Source: Gracilariopsis chorda (taxonomy: Eukaryota; Rhodophyta; Florideophyceae; Gracilariales; Gracilariaceae). Taken from it: DNA of 64,000 nt. The notes beneath the pieces were generated by a model. It was given only the letters and a program-made list of their open reading frames with translations. It was not told the origin of the DNA and searched no databases. Position 1 is the first letter of the stretch. Every line of letters begins with the position of its first letter. The stretch spans positions 428,025 to 492,024 of the forward strand of contig NBIV01000021.1 of assembly GCA_003194525.1 (NCBI GenBank), read 5' to 3'. The position numbers were made by a program, and so were the translations under genes. Below, piece after piece: positions 30,327 through 41,584 of this stretch.

Positions 30327-33300
30327 TGCGTCATCGAGACATAACCGATGAGCTTGCTCAGGTGGACCTGGGAACTAAAAACGAGCTTTCCCCAAATGTT
30401 AATGAAACCCATTACGCTGAAGAGGACTACTTGAACTTCTCTCATTCTTCCGGCATTCAACAGGAACGAGATAGGACGGTTATGCGGCTCCCTGAGAGAC
30501 CTCTTCATGGCATTCACTACGGAGCAAAATATGTCTGCGATGAAAGGGCAGAAAAATTCGTCATGGCCTAACACGTCCGAGCTCTTCATACTCGGAGGAC
30601 CAAACAATCACTGGGACACTTCCAGAGTGTTGTGGGAGGTGTGGCGCAAACGGCTTTCGAGCACCTTGGTGTGCTCTCAAAGATTCGGGGTGGGTGCCTC
30701 GTATTCGTATGTGCAAGTATTGTGGCACAGTTCTGCTTGGTGCAGAGACCGAAGGAACATGCTGTGGATATAAAAGCCCAGGATCGCTTGGAGTTGCTTT
30801 CAGAGGAGTGTATATCAATTCGAAACTTGAAGACATATATCGCTTACGTTCTTTTCAAACTCTATTAACACGCTTTAATGTTTTATTTGCAACTGTTGTC
30901 ACATTCATGGCTATGAAGTACGTTCAGGGTGGAGTTCCGTCATTTCTTTGACCTCAAGGCAATGAGTCTCTTTCTGATCCAGGCCAGGATGTGCGCTACA
31001 CATAATTTGGGGTCGGAATGTCCTCCCAGTCTTATTCCACGGAATTACTCTTCTTCTTTCACGACAACAATGGTGTCCAACTCGAATATTCGATACTTGG
31101 TTCCAAAATTATACGGCCTCTTACAACCAAAACCAAATATTGTCCGATAGAGATACAGAAATGTGTTCAGACCAGGCGATATGGTTCGGAGGATATCAAA
31201 CGCAAACGAGTCTACTCTGAAAATCTCTGCAGACGCTTTTCATGAAGGAATAGTTATCCGGAATTATCAATGTGCCCACTAAGCCCGAATCTAGGTGAGG
31301 TCCGCTGCAGGACCAATACCAGAAGACAGCCAAGGCAGACCTCTTGCAATGAGAGCTTTCGTCGCAGAACCAAGTGGAATGCTCAGGTCTGAATCCTCAG
31401 ATGCCCAGCTGATAGGAAGAAGAGAATCCCATTACATCTCACCGGAAAATTTCGACGTCGAGTTGTCAAGTACAAGCGTGTGAAGGTTGATTCAATGGAC
31501 GCTGGCAAAGAGGCTTTTCCAATGCTCTACCCTTACGGTGAGGTTAATGCACTGTATTATAAAACAACATATATTTCATCAAAGGGTGCGAAAACCCGAC
31601 AAGAAAGGAGCCTAACATGGGCAGAATACTCTAAGAGAAGACTGTACACCGACAGTGTGCTGCTGAACTCTGGTATTCTTCTTCAGCAATGGTTGCTTCG
31701 TAGTAGCGCAAACATTGAACATTTGAGACTTCGTTACTTGGAAACAGAACAGATGAATGGTTGACGAACGGGACCTGCACACTGGCATGCACACCGGAAC
31801 AGATGAACTTGGACCTCCGGGTATACTCTATCTTCCATGTAATTACAAAAACTCTCCGTCGTAATGGAGACAAAATCGACTGGATGTGCAAGCAATATAG
31901 GTCAACTGGGCACCCCCACGCCATTGTCACAGTGACAATGACCGTATGGCGGGAAGAGATGAAAAGGCTTAGTATGGACTACGATAACACCGGAGCATTT
32001 ACTCCATAGGGAAACCGAAGCCGTCCCGTCCTTTTGATAGGCCAGGTCGTATTGCAAGCTTTCACAACCAGTATGCAAATTCAATCATGAAGGATCTACA
32101 AAATAATTAAGAACAGCTCTTTGGCTTGAAAGGCATTGGAATTGCCGCCAAACTTGACTTCCAGGAGATTAGTACTTCACATCATCACATTCTTCTTTTG
32201 TTGAAAGAGGGCGACATTGAGGATCCTCAGATCATTGACACTTTGATGAAAGCCGAACTGCCATGTGGTGACTCGCCTGAAGACGAGAAACTCCGAAATT
32301 GGTGAAGAAATTCAATATGCACAGACACTCTCCATATTTCCATGTTCGTACTGCTGACGGGAGTTGCAGGTTTGGGTTTGACTGAGAAGGAGTTTTGGCT
32401 GACAAATGAGTACGTAAACCGAGTGTGGCCTACTGAAGGAGAAGGACAGAAGATTTGAAAGCGGTTCCGTACAGTCCAGATCCCACGATGAGGTATAGGG
32501 CTCACATCAATGTTGAAAGAACCCAAGGTGGCAGCTCCGTAGCATAAATGATGAAGTATGCTTTCATGAGTGCCAAAGAACAGGATTTGGTTGCATCAAG
32601 TCGAACGGAAAGGCAATCAAGTGCAAAGAGCGACATGCTTCAAAATGAGATCAGGGCGTACATGAAAGTGAGAGTGGTGGGCGCGGTTAAAGCACCATTG
32701 AACCTCTTCGAGTTCAGGCATGTTCTCCTCAATCAAACTGGACAGCCACAGGTTTTGATTTGAAACGTAAGACTGCCTAGACTTGTGAAGTCTTCCATGC
32801 CCGAAATATATTTCAGAAGACCTTCCCAATATATGGACTTGGACTACATGACGTACTACGAGACTTTAAGTGTATAAGATAAGCTACCCCAATCTGTACC
32901 AGAGTCTGACCTCACTCGGGATGGAGGACGTCCACGAATTTACGTCATGCAAGGATCCAAAAATGATCGACCTGTAACTCGAATTAGATTTGCTCCTCAC
33001 GATAATTCCGAACTCTTTGCTCTTCGAATATTGCACACGAACTCTTCATTCAGCTCCGTTGGTGATGCGAAACGAGTTGGGAGCGAATCTTACCCAACTC
33101 ATAGAGAAGCGGCAGAAGCCCTTGGACTATTTATTCATGGTGACGAGTACGAAACCACTTTTGATGAGTTGGTAAGATACCATTAAACTCCTACTGAGCT
33201 GCGTTACTTGGTTTTTACTTCCTTTCAACACGGTTTAAATCCTAAAACTGTCCTTGAAAAGCACAAAACAGGTCTAAATACTGATGTAACCGAGAGAAAC

Positions 33301-33650
33301 AGAGCACAAGGAAGCGAAGAACGTCTTTGAAGAATCAGTGAGATTTCGGACATACATGGTAGTCTGCATATCAGAAATGAGCACTCCCGTCATCCCACTG
33401 TATCACAACTTCATCTCAGAGAGAACGAACTGCAATTAGCAGACTAACGAGCTGAAGTACGTTGCAGCGCTTCTTGGAGGTCCAGATGAAAGGTAAAAGA
33501 GCGATATGATGATCTCAAAGAAGGCCAGAAGCAAGTGTTTGACAAAATAATGAGAGAAATACAATACGGAGAGAGCATGGGAAAGTCCAAAAGACTCAAA
33601 ACACACGAAAGCATTTTCTTCTGAAAAGAGCAGGCGGGGAAAGGGAAGAC
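30327..33650 (+). pseudogene. Helitron H2 N-terminal and Rep regions
   Basis: Pieces in order: TDELAQVDLGTKNELSPNV (30.35 kb), zinc-like CKYCGTVLLG near 30715, FATVVTFMAMKYVQGG, IRYLVPKLYGLL, EDSQGRPLAMRAFVAEPSG, then LLQQWLLRSSANIEHLRLRY (31.68 kb), TVWREEMKRLSMDYD, HUH-like SHHHILLLLKEG near 32185, AHINVERTQGG near 32505, MMKYAFMSAKEQD near 32550 and the linker block to 33650. At the Tyr motif the first Tyr is lost: H1 has VAYLMKY, while here GCA TAA ATG ATG gives a stop. Confidence 0.7.
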
Positions 33651-35016
33651 CTATCTTCTATCCGGGCTCCGAGATATTGTTGATCACAAAGGCCAATTGG
33701 TGCGGATGACAGCTAAGAGAGGTATTGCTGCTGCAATATATGAAGGCGGAAGATTTTTGCTTAGTTTGCTTGGATTTGGAGGTGATGACAACAAATATTC
33801 GCAAAGTAGAGAGCGTCGGATACTTTCCAAGTACGGAACACGACCACAGAGAGCAGAAATAATACGGAAGACTGTTTTGCTGGTAGTTTATGAAGCTTTA
33901 TTGTGCCCTAAAATGCAATTCGAGATTGTGAACACCGTACTGAAGGACTTAAGAAACTCTACAACAGACTTTCAGGGCATGGTCTTAGTTATAGCAGGCT
34001 ATTATATGCAAGTGCTTCCAGTAGTTACAAGAATTAGAACAGTATCTGAAAAGGATAGAAAAATTCGCGGTTGTTCCTGTGAGTCTCCTGCGGGAGCTTC
34101 CATGGTACTCTTGCGAGCTTCGGGACTGAACAATCAAAGTTTTTCGCTTTCAAGAACAGGTTGGTCAACAACATGATCCAGTTTTTGCGAAAAGTTTGCT
34201 CAGTCTTGGTCCTGGAACGTTTCCAGCATCTGCAAGGCTTCCACACATGTCTACGTCAGATGTGCATGAAGCATAAAAGTTGTTGTGAAAATGGTTTAAA
34301 ACACAGAAGAAAGAAGATGTCAAGCTCAACGGATTGATGGTTTCGCCAAAAAATCAATTAGTGGAGAAATATAACCAGAACGCAGTGTAATACTTTTTAG
34401 GAAGGATGTTTGACGAGAAGTGTGACACGATGATCGTTCCGAATCGAGGGACAACCGGTGAAAGTTTTCCCATTAACAGTATCACTGGACCTGAACTGGC
34501 GTATAATTACGCTCTAACTGGAGTCCCGCACCATCATTTGAAACTGAAGTTGGGTGTTTCTGTTATGATGTTTCGAAATATAGTTCACCTGCACTTGCCG
34601 CATGGAAAGATGTTCATCGTTACCAGCATTTCTCAAGGAGTGACTCGACTCTCGGGCATTGATGAAAATGGAGACATTCAGCAAAGCTTTTTACTGCACT
34701 GCATTGACTTTCTCTTTGAGCCTGCAGATGTGAAAACCAAACTTCGACAGTTTTCCGTTAGATTAGCATTTGCAACAATTGTGTATAAAGCGCAAGGACA
34801 AACGCAGAATAAAATGATAATTGACTTTCGTACACACTTTTTTCGCTGGGTCAAAACTAGGTTGGACTTTTGCGCGTGAGAGCATCTGATGATGTGTTAC
34901 TGCTTCATAATGAAAACGAGAGGCCACGAAATAGGCAGCATTTCCATCCAGTGCCAGTAAACATAAAAAAACCTATTGTACAAGAAGCTGCAGCCTTTGC
35001 AGAGGGGCGCCATTAA
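33610..35016 (+). pseudogene. Helitron H2 helicase region
   Basis: Walker A equivalent near 33628-33660 (QAGKGKTYLL-like; GTG altered), GIAAAIYEGGRFLLSLLGFG, Walker B VLLVVYEALL (normally VIDEAS, so the catalytic Asp is changed to Tyr), VIAGYYMQVLPVV (Asp to Tyr again), then IVPNRGTTGESFPINSITGP, YNYALTGVPHHHLKLKLGVS and RLAFATIVYKAQGQTQNKMI. The helicase C-terminus ends near 35016. Loss of both acidic motifs marks it as dead. Confidence 0.75.
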
Positions 35017-35125
35017 CTTGAAATAGTTTATTTTATGCGTAGACCAAAATTTGTGTGGATATCTTACGCTAACTTTCGGACGCGGCACGAAGCACCTCCT
35101 GCCTCTGAAGGCTGCTTTTCCTTGT

Positions 35126-35688
35126 AACAGTATAAGGGTTGCACAAACTGGTGACAGTTCACTACCACCATGCATAAAATAATTGCAACACATGCCAACG
35201 AAGCACAGTAAGTGAAACAACCATGGGAAAATCTGCCAGCATGTCATAGCTCTGTATAATGACTTACTTGCGTCCTTATGACCATGAAAATGGACAAGGT
35301 CATATCATACTGCATCTATTTCGATAACCTAAGTTCTTTGCGTACCGTGCACGGGCTGGCACACACATTCACACTTCTGAAACAACGTGATATACCTGTA
35401 AACCAGATTTAGCCACACAGAATCCTATGCAAGTTGTCCACTCACTTTATGCCAATGGGCCCATGCTTTGCCATACAATGTATACCACTTGTAAACTACT
35501 TAATGCATAAGGGAAAATTCAGTAGCCAATCATAAGCCCATTTCACGTTGGGTTCGAGCACACGCGCATATGCGCTTTTGCAAAGGAGGTGCACAAAAGT
35601 GCCCATCGTTATATGCAGCTTTGTTTCGAAGTAGGGTACCATGATGTTGTAGGGCTTTCAAGCACTTGACCATGTGCCAAGCTCAACA
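35126..35688 (-). repeat. Copia LTR, minus strand, 3'-truncated
   Basis: Minus strand starts TGTTGAGCTTGGCACATGGT at 35688 and matches the copy C LTR to its equivalent of about 46810, where it meets the end of H2. Carries the shared block: palindrome GCGCATATGCGC at 35564-35575 and CCAAT near 35525. Confidence 0.7.
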
Positions 35689-36972
35689 CTCGCACCTGGA
35701 GAGATCATCCAGGGTCCATGGGTTCAACCTTTAGTGTAGCGGAGGTAGTTTCTCCTGTCCGGGCGCCTGATTTCACGAAGTTTCATCTCTTACTTTCTTT
35801 TCCAAGTGTGCTGCAGAGCTGGTTGTGAGGACACTCCGGGTGTAGAGGACCAGAACTCCGCCTGTGAGTTGCGTACCAGACGCGTCTCGAGGGGCCTTGA
35901 GACTTGATCACACGGTCTCCACCTTCACTCTTGCTGTTAAGTGTTGAGATTACTCCACTCCAGTATTCATGTCCTATTGTGATCTCAGCTTCACATATTG
36001 GCCGACCCTCCGATTCCACGCATTTCCTCTCTTGGAAATTGGTTTTCGAGAAGCATTGAGTCCCTTACTCTGCTTCGCAGCATATAATCATTGGTGTTTC
36101 AGCTCTCTCTGGTCGTATGCCTGACTCCGAAGTTGAAACTGAAACTAAGTCAGGTTTGAAAATCCCACGCTTTCATGGTAAGAGCGGAGAGGATTATACA
36201 CTATGAGAACATCGACCTCATGCAGCGTGTCTCATTAAAGGGGTCTGTAATGTAATGGCGTAAACTCCTGATGAGTCATCGAAGTCTACATTGACTGAAG
36301 ATTTAACCCCCAGTGCTGCTCCGAGCAGTTTTCGACTCATGGCAAAAAGCGAAAAGGCATGTGCAATCATCATCTATGCATTTGAAAATGCCCCCCTACG
36401 CATAGTCATGGATGTAGGTGATGATCCGGGCCATATTAGTAGATTACTAGATGCACTCTATGCCTCTAATCGAACTTTATCTCATATCGCTGTACAGACT
36501 CCACTTTTCCGAATGTCGTATAATGGGCAGAATATGTCGAACTGTTTCGACCAGTTGGCCACGTTATTCTCACAATTGGACCGATGGGAGAAGGACGCTG
36601 CGATTCCAGATTTATATAGAGCTCCCATGCGTTTGGAATCTATTGACCCCATCTGCTTTCTAGATTCAACTGCCGCGGCACTTAGGACTAGGGAGATCTC
36701 GGAACAAACGTGACTATGTGGCACCCACTATGATTGACGAGCATAAAGCTCGTCAACTTGGTTCTGCCAGTTCCAGTCGTGGTGGTAACCCCGAAAAAAC
36801 CGAGGTGTGTGCAACAGCTGCCAATTTGGACGGCAAAGAATGTCAAATTGGGACGAAAATGATTGAACCACATCTGATTCCAACTCCAGTGTTGATTTCA
36901 GTGGACATTTTTATGCTGTTGCATGTAAAAGCGTTATTATTGAACCTCCTGTGACCACGATGGTCATACGCA
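35689..36972 (+). mobile_element. Copia-2 internal fragment, copy B (leader and gag)
   Basis: Begins abruptly within the leader (matching copy C from about 47369), includes the leader box at 35736-35755, and runs through gag until a different LTR begins near 36973. The adjoining LTR at 35126-35688 is in the opposite orientation, so this is not a simple LTR-internal junction. Confidence 0.65.
36117..36960 (+). pseudogene. Copia-2 gag, copy B
   Basis: This copy keeps the likely native Gag start ATG (MPDSEVETETKSGLKIPRFH). A stop follows at about 36204 (TGG to TGA in the YTLW motif), then the same frame runs 36291-36713 with MAKSEKACAIIIYAFENAPL and SYNGQNMSNCFDQLATLFSQ. A frameshift near 36710 leads to MIDEHKARQLGSASSS and a broken zinc-finger-like CDHDGHTQ near 36955. 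It is useful for defining the family N-terminus, which has lost its ATG in copy C. Confidence 0.7.
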
Positions 36973-37394
36973 ATGCTTAAGTCCGGAAGTGGCCGAGTGA
37001 CTGGCCAATCCACCCAGAAGGCTTTAAAATGGTTCAAAACCAAATCCTAAGGGGGCAATGGGCATTTATGGACCCCCTCGCTCCAAAAGCGCATATAGGT
37101 CTCTGATCAAACCGAAAGTGAAGTGGCAATGTGATTGGCTACTACGGAACGCTATAGGCATTGTATACCGTACAAGTGTTATGGGGTGTATGGTACTGGA
37201 TTGCGGATATGCACAAGTGGAGCAATGTGGTTGGTCCAAGTGTGCACGCAGTAGACGGTTGTAGTGCAATGCCGAATTTACGAATATGAGCTGTATTGGG
37301 CGATTTGGAACAATTTGCGTTTGTGGGCTGCGCTGAGGGGTTGGAGCACCAGGATGGAAATTGTTGATTGTTAGAGCTGGTTCCAGATGAATAT
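36973..37394 (+). repeat. R3-type LTR, 5' half in plus orientation
   Basis: Matches the complement of 53134 down to about 52710: GTGGATTGGCC-like start, CTCCAAAAGCGCATAT, AATGTGATTGGCTACTACGG, through GCTGGTTCCAGA. The remaining half of the same LTR type follows in reverse orientation. Confidence 0.65.
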
Positions 37395-37640
37395 GACACA
37401 ACGCATGCGCGTTGAGAAAACAAAAAGGAAGAAAAGGGAAGAAGTAAAAACAAGAAAGTAAGCTGAGAAAGGTTGTAAGCAACATTCAACCAGTTTACTT
37501 GCGAGCGGGCAATGGCAGCCTACATATACCCTACTGCACACACTTCACCATCGTCGCACCACGTGAAGGCAGCGTTTGCACAATTAGCCTACACGTTTCT
37601 CGTGTCTGCAGGTGTCCACGAAAAGTGCGCGCAATCTAGA
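37395..37640 (-). repeat. R3-type LTR, 3' half in inverted orientation
   Basis: ACAACGCATGCGCGTTGAGA onward matches 52404-52645 in the same plus-strand direction, i.e. the minus-strand LTR. With 36973-37394 it makes one LTR whose second half is flipped. Confidence 0.65.
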
Positions 37641-38388
37641 GTGTAGAAAGAAAATAAAGAGTGAAGTTTGCCAGGCTTAGGGCCGAGTTTACTTGGTACT
37701 GCGACTTCAGAGTCTTATATAGCACATCTACTTCGCATTACCGCTACAAGGAAACCCTACAACACTAATTGGGGACACCCAATACTACCAATCATACTCA
37801 AACATACCACAATAAGGGTTGCACACACTGATTACAGGTAAGTACAACCATGCATAACAACATTAAAACACATTTCAACAACGCACACCAAGTGAACCAA
37901 GCAGCCAACCATGCACAAAAAGTGAACCAGACATGCCAAAAATGTGCCAGCATGTGACAGCACTGTGTAAACACTCACGTGCATCATCATGACCCTAACA
38001 AAGCACAAATTCACATGCCACCGCATCCATGTATATACCCTAGGTGTGTTGCGTGCATTGCACATGCTTACTTTCATAACTGCACCTAAGCAACACCTGC
38101 ATGTACCTGTAAACCAGATGTAGCCACACATTTTCTCAAGTACCATGCCCATTCACAGTATGCCAAGTGGCCGGTTCCGTGCCCATGACCCATAGGATGC
38201 ACAACATTTGTGACTAATGCAGTAGCCAATCATATGCCCGTTTCACGTTGGGTGTGAGAACCCACGCATAAGCGCTTTTGCTAAACGGCTCTCACAAACA
38301 GCCCTTCTGTATATGAAACTTTATTTCCCAGTGCTGTGCGATGATGTCCCAGGACTACCAGGTCCTCAAACATGTGCTAACATCAACA
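37641..38388 (-). repeat. R4-type copia 3' LTR, copy b
   Basis: Matches the R4 LTR at 51146-51954 nearly throughout, minus strand starting TGTTGATGTTAGCACATGTT at 38388 after the RNase H gene. The last ~60 bp of the LTR are missing. The shared block is present as ACGCATAAGCGC with CCAAT near 38227. Confidence 0.75.
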
Positions 38389-39795
38389 CTCCTCCTCGAG
38401 TTCCTGTTTGAACCAACTCGATCCAAGACTTTACGCCATCGTAACACTAAGTGGCTTAGTGCGTATGTTAGCATCGTTGCCCTCAATTTCCATATATTCC
38501 ATACTTATCACCTTGCTTTCGACCAAGTTTCGGATAAATTGTATCTTCACGTCAATTTGTTTGGCACGTACAGAGATGCAACGCTCACCAATGGCTCACT
38601 CAATCGCACATTGGTTGTCTGAGCGTAGTGGAGTACTATCATTAACCAATAATCCATATTCTCCAAGCACTCGAGATATACACATTAGCTCCTCACTTGC
38701 CATCACTAATGCGTAGTACTCAGACTCGTCTGTAGACAATGCCACCGACGACTTCTTACGGGCACCTTAGGAACAAAGACATGACCCAAGCTAGATCCTA
38801 AAGCCAGACAAAGACTTCTGATCAGTGGTATCACCTGCGTAGTCAGAGTGTACATAACCATTCAGTAAGAGGTTCCCAGAGTGATACACAAGTCGATGGT
38901 GAGTAGTAACACGTAAATACCTTAGCATGCGGTTCACCGCTCGATGAAAATATCGAGCTGGTGCTTTCTGGAAGCGAGCTAAGATACATACAGGTGTCAA
39001 TATGTCCAAACGGGTGCGTAATGTTTGAAGTTGAAGTGGAATGAAAAGGAAAGATAGGGGGATGCAAAGGAAGTTCGCCAGCTCGAACCAAGATTTACTT
39101 CGGAGGCTCATCAATCACAACTTAAATAGAACTTCTATCTGCCTTCAACTTCTGACTCTAACTCAGAGAAAACCTAGTCTGTAGAGCAGAGACACTCAGT
39201 ACTACCAATAATTGTCTGACATAACATACTTCTGTACACGCAAACTCACGGCAGCTTACAGTAGCCATGCATAACAATGTGCCAGGGTAGCACAACAATG
39301 TGCCAGTGTAGCACAACAAGTTACGTGCCTACAAAACATAGTGACAAAGCACCAATTCACATATCAACACATACCAACACATCCCAATTCATCTATGCAC
39401 GTCACCGTTCACAAAACGACATGTGTGACATAGGTATCCAGTTCACACGTCAGCACATTAACTCACACGTCACCAATAACTTCATGTACCTGTAAACCTC
39501 ATGACAGGTATATTACTCTGCAACATAGTACCATTGCTGTACTACTTGTGCCCTGTGTCCATCTATCATACCTGCGTGTCCTGTGCACTGTGCTCACTGT
39601 ACTAACTGCACACGTGTGCCACCCTGTTCCACTCACAGACAATGGGTTCACTGACATCAAAGCACATCATCCAAAGAACACTGATAGACGACAGTGACAG
39701 CAATATCACAGAGTGACTTCCAACACGTAATGCCAGGTGCAGCAGAAACCTGATCATCTGCTGATACAATGCCACAAGAGAAGTGAGGCAAGTGA
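38383..39795 (-). pseudogene. R4-type copia RNase H (copy b), split by a solo LTR
   Basis: Minus strand from about 39795: LYQQMIRFLLHLALRTRLDI, cut at 39725/39022 by a solo LTR inside the LRTR region. It then continues PVCILARFQKAPARYFHRAV, RMLRYLRVTTHH, VHSDYAGDTTDQKSLSG, and in shifted frames VALSTDESEYYALVMASEE-like sequence to the end ELEEEC. The stop TGA lies inside the LTR start (TGTTGA). Frameshifts near 38790 and in the second half. RT and upstream domains are absent. Confidence 0.7.
39022..39725 (-). mobile_element. Solo LTR, 704 bp, TSD CGTAA, distant relative of the Copia-1 LTR
   Basis: Begins TG (39022) and ends CA (39725), flanked by CGTAA at 39017-39021 and 39726-39730. Removing it restores the RNase H reading LLHLALRTRLDI exactly. 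Its minus-strand 3' part (GTTCGCCAGCTC, GATTTACTTCGGAGG, ACACTCAGTACTACCAATAA on the plus strand) aligns with the end of the Copia-1 LTR, but the 5' part has diverged. Confidence 0.88.
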
Positions 39796-40085
39796 ATAGG
39801 ATGTGGAGGCTTTATTATCTGACTGGTCGATGGTATCCACTCTCTCCGCATCTTTCTTTCCTCCCGACTTTTATACACTTCATAGTGCAAAAAATATCTC
39901 CAGTATAAGACCGATTCCAACAACCGACATCCAAATCAGCCCAATTAAAAGCTACAGCTCTTCCGATTTCGACCTAATTACAACTGCCTACATCAAAGTG
40001 TGCCCAATTAGAAATTACAGCTGTTCCAATTTCATCCTCTTCATTCATTACTGTTGCAAAATTGCCCTCTGTGGGTATTGAGGAC
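39796..40085 (-). repeat. Probable gypsy LTR remnant
   Basis: Downstream of the gypsy polyprotein on the minus strand, with a TATA box (TATAAAAG at 39874-39867) and a poly(A) signal AATAAA (39816-39811) about 60 bases later. Exact ends and a second copy were not found. Confidence 0.45.
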
Positions 40086-40127
40086 CTCGTCAATGCAAAT
40101 GTGTAAGAAGAGTATTGTCCACTATAT

Positions 40128-41580
40128 AATACCGAAACGCGTTTGTAAGTGTCCCATCAGCATCCACAAAATCTCTCGTCGGCTGCCATTATGCATCGTT
40201 TGTATTAGAGTTTTCCAATAGCTTAAGCCACTGATATCCTCACCTTTTCTTACGGTGAGCTAGAATACGATCCACATTGTAGAGAGTACTTGAATTTGAT
40301 CCAGGAACTAGAGCAGGAGTACTTGGCGTAGGCTTTGCAATGTCCCGTGGCTGCGATCGATGTGGTTCCGTGTGAGAAACGTGGATTACTGGGTACGTTC
40401 GGATATGGGATGGAAAATTCAGCAGTAGAGCACTCTTTCCTACCTGCTCCAAAACGCGAAAAGGCCCAAACCTCCGAGCAGAGAACGTTGCTGAGTCTTG
40501 CCCTTTCGAGTATGAATCTCGAAACAGATTTCGTAAAACCCAAACTTTGTCTTCAGTCTTATACGTAGGCTTTTCGAAATGAACACTAGCTTCTGCTGTC
40601 TGGCCTGCTTTTGCTAGTTGATGTGCATACTTGGCGTCGTCCGCGGCGGCTTTGAGTCGATCAAGAAAATCCGAAAGTGCTTCAAGATATGTATAAGATT
40701 GATAAAGCTTATCCAGTGGCGCCTCCAGCTTCCATCCAAGGTCAACTTCGAAAGGGGAAAGACCAATGTCTTCTGAGACTGCTGAATTGTAAGAAAGTTC
40801 TGCGCTGGGAAGCCGGACATCCCAGTCAGTCTGCTCGAATGAGCAAAAGCAACGGATGTAACTCTCGATCATGCGGTTCATCACTTCAGAAGCACCGTCA
40901 GATTGAGGATGTCGCGTAGAAGACATTCGGGCATTCCAACCACATAAGTTCATAAACGATGTCCAGAAAGTGGATATGAAACGAGGGTCGCGATCAGGGA
41001 CTACAGAATCAGGCATCCCATGATGGGGAAAGATGTTGGTGAAAAAGTGCTGTGCAACGTCCGGCCCCTTTTCAATCTCATTGCAGGCGATAAAACGGAC
41101 CCTGCGTGACAATCTGTCAACACATGTTGCAATTGCGACGAAACCTAGGTTGGTTTTCGGAAGTTGGACTATGAAGTCAGTCGCAACCATTTCCCATCTG
41201 CGGGTAGGGACTGGTAAAGGCGTCGGATCATTGAGAGTCTGGCCGTGAAAATCTTTCTGTTGTTGACAGATGCTACAACCATCACAATAAAGCTTGACGT
41301 CTTTGGTTTTGTGCTTCCAATGAAATTCAGCCAACCTTGGTAAAGTCTCCAAGAAGGCAAAGTGACCACCCACTTTAGAATCATGGGCCATTTCCAAAAC
41401 TTGACTAAGGCAGTGTGATAGGACACAAAGCTTTTCTTTGTACAGAAGCAGCCAACCGTCTTTCGAAAAGGAGGGAAATTTGAGCTCAATCCATTTACGA
41501 ACCTTAGGCGTCGCAGGCCATTTGCCTTTCAAAGCTGCAGCTATCAAACTGAAGAATGGATCATGCTCATACTGCGACAA
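40128..41580 (-). pseudogene. Gypsy integrase with broken chromodomain
   Basis: A 446-codon open frame ends at 40240. Zinc finger H..H...CDGCSICQQQK (about 85-112), catalytic core DDE: D in VATDFIVQLPK, D in VVPDRDPRFIS, and E in SDGASEVMNRM, followed by the GPFRVLEQVGKSALLLNFP C-terminal domain and SHTEPH. A chromodomain starts YNVDRILAHRKKR, then a TGA at 40240. The same frame continues GYQWLKLLENSNT and, past another stop, WQPTRDFVDADGTLTNAF to about 40128, so the chromodomain is whole but interrupted. Integrase itself looks intact. Confidence 0.85.
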
Positions 41581-41584
41581 CGCT

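Larger units (their letters stand above)
30128..35125 (+). mobile_element. Helitron H2, plus strand, inverted relative of H1
   Basis: Starts GGAAACTATTGTGCAACACC and can be aligned by eye to H1 throughout, ending TTTTCCTTGT at 35125 where a copia LTR begins. It carries many more stops and small frameshifts than H1 and lacks the 1063-bp insertion. Unit S2 lies directly upstream in the same orientation. Confidence 0.8.
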
